The translations under genes were made by a program, and so were the position numbers. This document shows positions 54,231 to 64,000 of a stretch of 64,000 bases of DNA, in pieces. The DNA is from Liolophura sinensis (Eukaryota > Mollusca > Polyplacophora > Chitonida > Chitonidae): the NCBI RefSeq assembly GCF_032854445.1, contig NC_088305.1, positions 23,102,955 to 23,166,954 on the forward strand, read 5' to 3'. The stretch's first letter is position 1. Each line of letters starts with the position of its first letter. A model generated the notes under the pieces. The model was not told where the DNA came from. It was given only the letters and a program-made list of their open reading frames with translations, and searched no databases.

Positions 54231-57200
54231 AGGAATCATGGGAATATGGAGAATTTCCGCCACAAAGTCCTCGAGGACACAGGTATCATGGGAATATGGA
54301 GAATTACCGCCACCAAGTCCTCGAGGACACAGGTATCATGGGAATATGGAGAATTACCGCCACCAAGTCCTGGAGGACACAGGTATCATGGGAATATGGA
54401 GAATTACCGCCACCAAGTCCTCGAGGACACAGGTATCATGGGAATATGGAGAATTACCGCCACCAAGTCCTCGAGGACACACGAATCATGGAAATATGGA
54501 GAATTACCGCCACCAAGTCCTCGAGGACACAGGTATCATGGGAATATGGAGAATTACCGCCACCAAGTCCTCGAGGACACAGGTATCATGGGAATATGGA
54601 GAATTACCGCCACCAAGTCCTGGAGGACACAGGAATCATGGAAATATGGAGAATTACCGCCAACAAGTCCTCGAGGACACAGGTATCATGGGAATATGAA
54701 GAATTTCCGCCACCAAGTCCTCGAGGACACAGGAATCATGGAAATATGGAGAATTTCCGTCACCAAGTCCTCGAGGACACAGGTATCATGGGAATATGGA
54801 GAATTACCGCCACCAAGTCCTGGAGGACACAGGAATCATGGAAATATGGAGAATTACCGCCACCAAGTCCTGGAGGACACAGGAATCATGGAAATATGGA
54901 GAATTTCCGTCACCAAGTCCTCGAGGACACAGGTATCATGGGAATATGGAGAATTACCGCCACCAAGTCCTGGAGGACACAGGAATCATGGGAATATGGA
55001 GAATTACCGCCACCAAGTCCTCGAGGACACAGGTATCATGGGAATATGGAGAATTACCGCCACCAAGTCCTCGAGGACACAGGTATCATGGGAATATGGA
55101 GAATTACCGCCACCAAGTCCTGGAGGACACAGGAATCATGGAAATATGGAGAATTACCGCCACCAAGTCCTGAAGGACACAGGAATCATGGGAATATGGA
55201 GAATTACCGTCACCAAGTCCTCGAGGACACAGGAATCATGGGAATATGGAGAATTACCGCCACCAAGTCCTGGAGGACACAGGAATCATGGAAATATGGA
55301 GAATTACCGCCACCAAGTCCCCGAGGACACAGGTATCATGGGAATATGGAGAATTACCACCACCAAGTCCTCGAGGACACAGGTATCATGGGAGTATGGA
55401 GAATTACCGCCACCAAGTCCTCGAGGACACAGGTATCATGGGAATATGGAGAATTACCACCACCAAGTCCTGGAGGACACAGGTATCATGGGAATATGGA
55501 GAATTACCGCCACCAAGTCCTCGAGGACACAGGTATCATGGGAGTATGGAGAATTACCGCCACCAAGTCCTGGAGGACACAGGTATCATGGGAGTATGGA
55601 GAATTACCGCCACCAAGTCCTGGAGGACACAGAAATCATGGGAATATGGAAAATTACCGCCACTAAGTCCTCGAGGACACAGGAATCATGGAAATATGGA
55701 GAATTTCCGCCACCAAGTCCTCGAGGACACAGGTATCATGGAAATATGGAGAATTACCGCCACCAAGTCCTAGAGGACACAGGTATCATGGGAATATGGA
55801 GAATTACCGCCACCAAGTCCTGGAGGACACAGGAATCATGGAAATATGGAGAATTACCGCCACCAAGTCCTGGAGGACACAGGAATTTTGGGAATATGGA
55901 GAATTACCGCCACCAAGTCCTCGAGGACACAGGTATCATGGGAATATGGAGAATTACCGCCACCAAGTCCTGGAGGACACAGGTATCATGGGAATATGGA
56001 GAATTACCGCCACCAAGTCCTCGAGGACACAGGTATCATGGGAATATGGAGAATTACCACCACCAAGTCCTCGAGGACACAGGTATCATGGGAATATGGA
56101 GAATTACCGCCACCAAGTCCTCGAGGACACAGGAATCATGGGAATATGGAGAATTACCGCCACCAAGTCCTCGAGGACACAGGTATCATGGGAATATGGA
56201 GAATTACCGCCACCAAGTCCTCGAGGACACAGGTATCATGGGAATATGGAGAATTACCGCCACCAAGTCCTCGAGGACACAGGAATCATGGGAATATGGA
56301 GAATTACCGCCACCAAGTCCTCGAGGACACAGGTATCATGGGAATATGGAGGATTGCTGTCATCAAGTCTTCCATAACACAAGAATCATGGGAATATGGA
56401 TGATTGCTGTCACCAAGTCTTCCAGGACACAGGAATCATGGGAATATGGAGGATTACTGTCACCAAGTCTTCCAGAACACAAGAATCATGGGAATATGGA
56501 GGATTGCTGTCACCAAGTCCTCGAGGACACAGGTATCATGGGAATATGGAGAATTACCGCCACCAAGTCCTGGAGGACACAGGAATCATGGAAATATAGA
56601 GAATTACCGCCACCAAGTCCTGGAGGACACAGGAATCATGGAAATATGGAGAATTTCCGTCACCAAGTCCCCGAGGACACAGGTATCATGGGAATATGGA
56701 GAATTACCGCCACCAAGTCCTGGAGGACACAGGAATCATGGGAATATGGAGAATTACCGCCACCAAGTCCTCGAGGACACAGGTATCATGGGAATATGGA
56801 GAATTACCGCCACCAAGTCCTGGAGGACACAGGAATCATGGAAATATGGAGAATTACCGCCACCAAGTCCCCGAGGACACAGGTATCATGGGAATATGGA
56901 GAATTACCACCACCAAGTCCTCGAGGACACAGGTATCATGGGAGTATGGAGAATTACCGCCACCAAGTCCTCGAGGACACAGGTATCATGGGAATATGGA
57001 GAATTACCACCACCAAGTCCTCGAGGACACGGGTATCATGGGAATATGGAGAATTACCGCCACCAAGTCCTCGAGGACACAGGTATCATGGGAGTATGGA
57101 GAATTACCGCCACCAAGTCCTGGAGGACACAGGTATCATGGGAGTATGGAGAATTACCGCCACCAAGTCCTGGAGGACACAGGAATCATGGGAATATGGA

Positions 57201-60200
57201 AAATTACCGCCACTAAGTCCTCGAGGACACAGGAATCATGGAAATATGGAGAATTTCCGCCACCAAGTCCTCGAGGACACAGGTATCATGGAAATATGGA
57301 GAATTACCGCCACCAAGTCCTAGAGGACACAGGTATCATGGGAATATGGAGAATTACCGCCACCAAGTCCTGGAGGACACAGGAATCATGGAAATATGGA
57401 GAATTACCGCCACCAAGTCCTGGAGGACACAGGAATTTTGGGAATATGGAGAATTACCGCCACCAAGTCCTCGAGGACACAGGTATCATGGGAATATGGA
57501 GAATTACCGCCACCAAGTCCTGGAGGACACAGGTATCATGGGAATATGGAGAATTACCGCCACCAAGTCCTCGAGGACACAGGTATCATGGGAATATGGA
57601 GAATTACCACCACCAAGTCCTCGAGGACACAGGTATCATGGGAATATGGAGAATTACCGCCACCAAGTCCTAGAGAAGACAGGAATTTTGGGAATATGGA
57701 GAATTACCGCCACCAAGTCCTCGAGGACACAGGTATCATGGGAATATGGAGAATTACCGCCACCAAGTCCTCGAGGACACAGGTATCATGGGAATATGGA
57801 GAATTACCGCCACCAAGTCCTCGAGGACACAGGAATCATGGGAATATGGAGAATTACCGCCACCAAGTCCTCGAGGACACAGGTATCATGGGAATATGGA
57901 GGATTGCTGTCATCAAGTCTTCCATAACACAAGAATCATGGGAATATGGATGATTGCTGTCACCAAGTCTTCCAGGACACAGGAATCATGGGAATATGGA
58001 GGATTACTGTCACCAAGTCTTCCAGAACACAAGAATCATGGGAATATGGAGGATTGCTGTCACCAAGTCTTCCAGAACACAAGAATCATGGGAATGTAGA
58101 GGATTAATGTCACCAATTCTTCCATAACACAAGAATCATGGGAATATGGAGGATTACTGTCACCAAGTCTTCCATAACACAAGAATCATGGGAATATGGA
58201 GGATTGCTGTCACTAAATCTTCCATAACACAAGAATCATGGGAATGTGGAGGATTGCTGTCACCAAGTCTTCCAGAACACAGGAATCATGGGAATGTAGA
58301 GGATTACTGTCACCAATTCTTCCATAACACAAGAATCATGGGAATATGGAGGATTACTGTCACCAAGTCTTCCATAACACAAGAATCATGGGAATATGGA
58401 GGATTGCTGTCACCAAATTTTCCATAACACACGAATCATGGGAATGTGGAGGATTACTGTCACCAAGTCTTCCATAACACAGGAATTATGGGAATGTGGA
58501 GGATTACTGTCACCAAGTCTTCCATAACACAAGAATCATGGGAATATGGAGGATTGCTGTCACCAAGTCTTCCAGAACACAAGAATCATGGGAATATGGA
58601 GGATTGCTGTCATCAAGTCTTCCATAACACAAGAATCATGGGAATGTGGAGGATTACTGTCACCAAGTCTTCCATAACACAAGAATCATGGGAATATGGA
58701 GGATTGCTGTCACCAAGTCTTCCATAACACAGGAATCATGGGAATGTAGAGGATTACTGTCACCAAGTCTTCCATAACACAAGAATCATGGGAATATGGA
58801 GGATTACTGTCACCAAGTCTTCCATAACACAAGAATCATGGGAATATGGAGGATTACTGTCACCAAGTCTTCCATAACACAAGAATCATGGGAATGTGGA
58901 GGATTACTGTTACCAAGTCTTCCATAACACAGGAATCATGGGAATGTGGAGGATTACTGTCACCAAGTCTTCCATAACACAAGAATCATGGGAATATGGA
59001 GGATTGCTGTCACCAAGTCTTCCATAACACAAGAATCATGGGAATGTGGAGGATTACTGTCACCAAGTCTTCCATAACACAAGAATCATGGGAATATGGA
59101 GGATTGCTGTCACCAAGTCTTCCATAACACAGGAATCATGGGAATGTAGAGGATTACTGTCACCAAGTCTTCCATAACACAAGAATCATGGGAATATGGA
59201 GGATTACTGTCACCAAGTCTTCCATAACATAAGAATCATGGGAATATGGAGGATTACTGTCACCAAGTCTTCCATAACACAGGAATCATGGGAATGTGGA
59301 GGATTACTGTCACCAAGTCTTCCATAACACAGGAATCATGGGAATGTGGAGGATTACTGTCACCAAGTCTTCCATAACACAAGAATCATGGGAATATGGA
59401 GGATTACTGTCACCAAGTCTTCCATAACACAAGAATAATGGGAATGTGGAGGATCACTGTCACCAAGTCTTCCATAACACAGGAATCATGGGAATGTGGA
59501 GGATTACTGTCACCAAGTCTTCCATAACACAAGAATCATGGGAATATGGAGGATTACTGCCACCAAGTCTTCCAGAACACAAGAATCATGGGAATATGGA
59601 GGATTGCTGTCACCAAGTCTTCCATAACACAAGAATCATGGGAATATGGATGATTGCTGTCACCAAGTCTTCCATAACACAAGAATCATGGAAATATGGA
59701 GGATTGCTGTCACCAAGTCTTCCAGAACACAAGAATCATGGGAATGTGGAGGATTGCTGTCACCAAGTCCTTCAGGACACAGGAATCATGGGAATGTGGA
59801 GGATTACTGTCACCAAGCCTTCCATAACACAAGAATCATGGGAACATGGAGGATTACTGTCACCAAGTCTTCCAGAACACAAGAATCATGGGAATATGGA
59901 GGATTGCTGTCACCAAGTCCTTCAGGACACAGGAATCATGGGAATGTGGAGGATTACTGTCACCAAGTCTTCCATAACACAAGAATCATGGGAATATGGA
60001 GGATTGCTGTCACCAAGTCCTTCAGGACACAAGAATCATGGGAATATGGAGGATTACTGTCACCTAGTCTTCCAGAACACAGGAATCATGGGAATATGGA
60101 GGATTACTGCCACCAAGTCTTCCAGAACACAAGAATCATGGGAATATGGAGGATTGCTGTCACCAAGTCCTTCAGGACACAGGATTTATGGGAATATGGA

Positions 60201-60460
60201 GGATTGCTGTCACCAAGTCTTCCAGAACACAGGAATTATGGGAATATGGAGGATTGCTGTCCCCAAGTCTGCCAGAACACAGGAATCATGGGAATCTGGA
60301 GGATTACTGTCACCAAGTCTTCCATAACACAAGAATCATGGGAATATGGAGGATTACTGTCACCAAGTCTCCCAGAACACAAGAATCATGGGAATATGGA
60401 GGATTACTGTCACCGTCTACGAGAACACAGGAATCATGGGAATATGGAGGATTCCAGTGC
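54207..60460 (+). repeat. 50-bp satellite array, about 124 units, two subfamilies
   Basis: Type A (GAATTACCGCCACCAAGTCC, then TCGAGGACACAGGTATCATG and GGAATATGGA) fills 54231-56345 and 56516-57895. Type B (GGATTACTGTCACCAAGTCT, then TCCATAACACAAGAATCATG and GGAATATGGA) fills 56346-56515 and 57896-60420. The unit length is constant at 50. Because 50 is not a multiple of three, translation cycles through all frames every 150 bases, and type A lacks stops in all three plus-strand frames. This is why a 1,038-codon open frame (54207-57323) exists; I treat it as a by-product. Confidence 0.95.
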
Positions 60461-60477
60461 CGAAGTTGTCAGGTGTG

Positions 60478-60570
60478 TCCTGTGGAAGACAACTTCAGAC
60501 GTGTCAGCAAGAATGATCCCATAAAATGCGATCCATCGATTATTGCCACAAGTTCTCCAGAACATAGGAA
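60478..60570 (+). repeat. Right flank copy of the 50-bp satellite
   Basis: GAAGACAACTTCAGACGTG and GCGATCCATCGATTATTGCC as at 54150; two more diverged satellite units follow to about 60650, and CCGAAGTTGTCAGGTGTGTC occurs at 60459 and 60648. Confidence 0.85.
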
Positions 60571-60754
60571 TCATGGGAATGTGGGGGATTACTGCCAGAA
60601 AGTCCCTGAGAACACAGGAACCATAGGAACACGGAGGATTCCATAGCCGAAGTTGTCAGGTGTGTCGCAGATACTAATGGACAATTCAGCTTCATAACGG
60701 TTTTATTATTAACCGCCTCATACATCTCACCAGATAGCCTGTTATTTAATACTT

Positions 60755-60895
60755 ATTAATTTGTTTGATTGATGTTCTACGCCGTACTCAAGAATGTTTC
60801 ATTTAAACGAAGGCGGCCAGCATTATGGTGGGTGGAAACCGGACAGAGTCCGGGACAAACCCCTCGACCCTAAGCAGGTTGCTATCTTTTAATTA
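60755..60895 (-). mobile_element. 5'-truncated SINE
   Basis: TTTGATTGATGTTCTACGCC, GGCGGCCAGCATTATGGTGG and AAACCGGACAGAGTCCGGGA, ending at GCAGGTTGCT. Confidence 0.82.
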
Positions 60896-61561
60896 CATCG
60901 TGGAATAAATAAATTTAAAAAAAAAGAAAAAAAAAACATACGTTCGTTTATGTCAATTTCTAAAAACTTTATTTGTACAAGTTAAAAGAATAACTTTGTA
61001 GATATGATAAGAGTAGAGTATACAGGGCATTACACAGTTCCTCTTCAGAGGTAAGAAATGGTACATGTACGTCGCGAGAGGTAGGCCTATATCTTACAGC
61101 GTACATTCTTAGTTCCCAGGAAAGACACATTCGTATTTAAAATATAAGTGTGCTTTTACGTTCACATTCGAATATACCGGCGATGAAACTGAGACGTAAT
61201 CAATCATTTATAATACTACTGAAATTATGGTATATGTTTTAATGCCTTACACATGGGCTAACATATACTTCCATGTTGCATCTTGTTAAATTACTCAAAA
61301 GCACCGGTAATGTTTACGAGCAGTGAATTTGTATTCAGCCCTTAGTGCCGAAATGCATCTTTCGTATTTCCGTATAGGTTAGCGGATAAACACTTTATAA
61401 TACATAGTTTAATTGATACATTGCTTAAGAACTCATAAAGTTGTTCTTTTTAATTGTAGAACAGTGTTTCACTTAGGACGCGGAAAAACAAAAGCAACAA
61501 AAGAACAAGTTAACAATTTTCAGTCACGGAAGGCACTTCAATGGCGCCATCTTGGATTTGC
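60896..61561. other. 3' flank/UTR of the laminin-G gene
   Basis: AT-rich, with an A-run at 60918-60936. It lies downstream of the stop codon on the minus strand, so part of it should be 3' UTR. No clear polyadenylation signal chosen. Confidence 0.45.
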
Positions 61562-61684
61562 TCAACATGGTGGTTCCCTATAATGCTTCACGTTCATTGG
61601 CTGAGATGTCTCGTGGAAAATGAAGTTATTTCTGACTTCTTCGAAATCTTTGATAATACCTTGGAATCCTTCGTGCACCGGACT
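61562..61684 (-). CDS. LamG exon C, terminal
   Basis: 40 codons plus TGA (61564-61562), SPVHEGFQGIIKDFEEVRNN... EPPC. Confidence 0.83.
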   Translation of the reverse strand, partial: SPVHEGFQGIIKDFEEVRNNFIFHETSQPMNVKHYREPPC

Positions 61685-63847
61685 CTGAAAAAAAAGGTTG
61701 CGAATGTGAATATATGAATCTCACTTCGTTATGCGGCTTGAGGAACGACAATGAGGAAATTCATTGAAACAAAAAGCACAAAAGGTGAGTTAACTACGGT
61801 GGCCTGTTAGGGTCATTCAAAAATATCTTAACATTTTCTCCTGAGCTGATTGACAAAAATTTACTATTAATGTTTTACTCTTGTACAGAATAGAAACTAT
61901 ATTCAAAAGCAAATTAACGCATACACTGCGCTGGAAAAGCTTTCTTTGCAGTGTAAAGGCTTTCTCAGCGTAGAAACTTGTCTGCAGGCTACATAAATTG
62001 ACACATTTTGTCGTGAGTTAGCTAGTATCCAAATGGTCCGAATTTATTAGTTCAGATTGGACCCGATGAAGAATAAAGCTACGACTGAGGGTATCCATAT
62101 GTGACTTCTGCGAAGAAATGCAAGTGTGTAACAGACACTGTCTTTGTGCCTATTTTGCAGAACACCACAACAAACCATTATACAAGCTCTCAGAACACAT
62201 CAGATCGATATGCAGAATACATCTGGATTACACACCGATCAAATCCTTTCTAATGCTATATTACTAACTTGTATGACGTTGACATGGAATAAAATCGAAA
62301 TATTTAATTTTAATATTTATTTAAAAGGACACATAATGACTTCTTTATCATAACTGATAAATATAAAACCAGAAGGGGATTAATACGCTTTAGCCCAATT
62401 TCACTGTCTGTCGTTGTCATACAATTAGGACAGGCTTAATTTCTAATCGGTTTGTATATGTTCATCTTTCCCATTTTATAAGGATTATTTTGAGCTTTTC
62501 ATTGCTATACTATGACTATATAAACAAATATATCGCAGAATACAAAAGTGTACATGTAGATATCTGACATTAAGAGACGCTTCCATACGTTGATTCTACT
62601 TCCTAGGTGACAATTGCACGCCTTTAAAACGCACACTCACTCTACTGTGATTTGAACTTATCAACCTGCCCATCAAGGCTATGGTTGTAATACTGTGTCA
62701 GCACCAATATGCGGTCGTGGCGTCTGCTGCGCAGGGTGAAATTATTTTCTCTGGAGTATAAAATACGGATAGACCTATTTCACCAAAATAAAAATGCGTC
62801 GTTAAGCGTCGTATGAATTTCCTCCATGAATGCCCATTCATATACTGACCCCTCCGATGTAAAATGGCGGTTTTATGGCCACATTTTTCCTGGGTCTGCT
62901 GTCCACGTTTTTGTGGTCGTCCAGAACGAGTCCAGAAGATGTGCGATTCATTCCAGGTAACCTTGTGTTCCGGAAAAATTCCACCTGTTCAGACGAAAGA
63001 AGTACACTAACAACATTTTGTTTTTGCTGGAGTGCATGGCATAACATCGCCTTATGGCAGTATAACCCAGACAACGTCCTTTAAGAAAAATGTTACCAGA
63101 AATGATTTACAAAGTTTTGTGAAAGTGGCCCCAGAATGGTAAGGGAAAATCTTTCTCGCCTTAAAAAAAATTAGGACTAAAATTGTGTTGAGTTACTGCT
63201 TTTGTTCATTTATTTATTTATTTTATTGGTGTTTTACGTTCATGAATACTTTCCTTATACGACCGCCGGCAGCATTACAAGGAGAGGAAACCGGGCAAAG
63301 CCCAAGGGAAGCCCCTTACCAGCTGCAGGTTGCTGCAGGCTTTCTCAGGTACGGCCAGACAGGAAACCAGCCTAACCTGGACTTGAACTCACAGCTAACA
63401 CATTGGAAAGAGGATCCTTGCTTGGGTCACTTCCCCGCACTGGATCGCTATCCACCTGGATCACGGAGGTGTCTCCCCCTCTTAATTTTGTAATGACAAT
63501 TTATGCGCATACTGCTAATGTACATGTCGTACGCATGTATTACATGCGGCTTTGCTAACATTGCAACATCGCAAGAAAGGCGCTAACAGGTGAAGGTTTC
63601 TGCACTTACCGTGTGCCACCTGTCATCTGCTATACTGATCGGCCCCAGGCTGCCGTTAGCCAGAACTCCCTGACCCTCAACATGGATGCCGTACGTTCCG
63701 CCTATCCCGTATCGGGTCGGATTGAAGAGGAAATAATGAAGGATCCCGTTCTCTATGTACAGCCTCTCAAAGTCATAGTAGGTGCCACGCGCATAGAAAA
63801 TGTTTCCGTATGTGGCGGTGGTTTTGATGCTGAGTTTGTAGTGAGCA
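61562..63847 (-). CDS. Laminin-G-domain protein, last three exons (5' end outside window)
   Basis: Exons 63847-63610, 62984-62850 and 61684-61562; acceptors CGGCAG|TGCTCA, GAACAG|GTGGAA and TTTCAG|AGTCCG; donors ACACG|GTAAGT and AGGG|GTCAGT; the two internal joins are phase 0 and the first exon starts in phase 2. Together they encode one LamG domain: AHYKLSIKTTATYGNIFYAR (first strands), DFERLYIENGILHYFLFNPT, SLGPISIADDRWHT joined to VEFFRNTRLPG, then KPPFYIGG and SPVHEGFQGIIKDF, ending EPPC with a final Cys as in LamG folds. Such domains bind glycans and extracellular ligands in laminin alpha, agrin, perlecan and neurexins. The C-terminal position and lack of a membrane segment suggest a secreted matrix protein such as a laminin alpha chain, but the parent cannot be decided from one domain. 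Confidence 0.85.
62850..62984 (-). CDS. LamG exon B
   Basis: 45 codons, VEFFRNTRLPGMNRTSSGLV... to FYIGG, phase 0-0. Confidence 0.83.
63206..63480 (-). mobile_element. Diverged tRNA-derived SINE in a LamG intron
   Basis: TTTATTGGTGTTTTACG tail, GGCAGCATTACAAGG centre, GGACTTGAACTCACAGC B-box-like, head near 63470 diverged. Lies between LamG exons A and B. Confidence 0.8.
63610..63847 (-). CDS. LamG exon A
   Basis: 79 codons plus one base; ends ADDRWHT, the conserved D-x-x-W-H position of LamG domains. Confidence 0.85.
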
Positions 63848-64000
63848 CTGCCGAGGGAAAACAGTGGAGGTAAAAAGTTGCTTACAGAAAAAAGTCAGAA
63901 ATATTGGTAGAACAACACCTTAGGCCCTTTGAAAATGTCGAAACCTCGAGCTGCATTGCTATCACGGAAACAAACACTGCATCTAAACATTCGAACACTT

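Noticed and set aside
54207..60460. CRISPR-like array
   Set aside because: The whole 50-base unit is repeated with no variable spacers, and the context is an intron-rich animal genome.

Overview
This is animal genomic DNA, not prokaryotic. Two genes can be rebuilt only by splicing through GT-AG introns. The window is also full of tRNA-derived SINEs, minisatellites and DNA transposons. A SINE head ending in a conserved tail (GATTGGTGTTTTACGCCGTA and what follows) recurs at about eleven places. That tail, together with Harbinger, Polinton and Gmr1-like elements, points to a lophotrochozoan, most likely a mollusc. This assignment is inference; no marker gene fixes the species.

Layout. 1-8.86 kb and 21.35-22.86 kb form block A of a segmental duplication, and about 24.3-34.16 kb is block B. 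Both carry a 78-bp minisatellite and a copy of a putative glycosyltransferase-like gene. The gene is intact in B (32563-33555) and broken by an internal deletion in A (8150-8848). Inside A, a 2-kb segment is itself present twice (6-2808 and 3711-5756). Seven bases after the stop codon of the broken A copy sits a 12.5-kb Harbinger transposon (8858-21346, TSD CTG). Its transposase frame is split by an 8-kb degenerate Polinton/Maverick (9517-17488, TSD TTAATC). The Polinton in turn contains a Gmr1-like Ty3/gypsy remnant and a SINE that splits its penton gene (TSD AACAGCTCATTA). The order of invasion can be read directly from these nested target-site duplications.

36.87-52.44 kb holds a complete 11-exon histidine acid phosphatase gene on the minus strand (422 codons, ACP2/ACPP type: signal peptide, RHGDRSP motif, HD motif, C-terminal membrane anchor and a YSLV tail motif). 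All splice phases agree. Its introns are filled with tandem arrays whose repeat unit is a copy of an exon-intron junction of the same gene. At least four true junctions (exon 4 acceptor, exon 6 donor, exon 10 donor, exon 11 acceptor), a decayed fifth (exon 7 donor) and a cryptic exon in intron 1 show this. I consider it the most unusual signal in the window.

54.2-60.45 kb is a 50-bp satellite of about 124 units. It has two subfamilies, a 1,550-bp higher-order duplication and matching flank copies. Past it, 61562-63847 holds the last three coding exons of a minus-strand laminin-G-domain protein whose 5' part lies outside the window.
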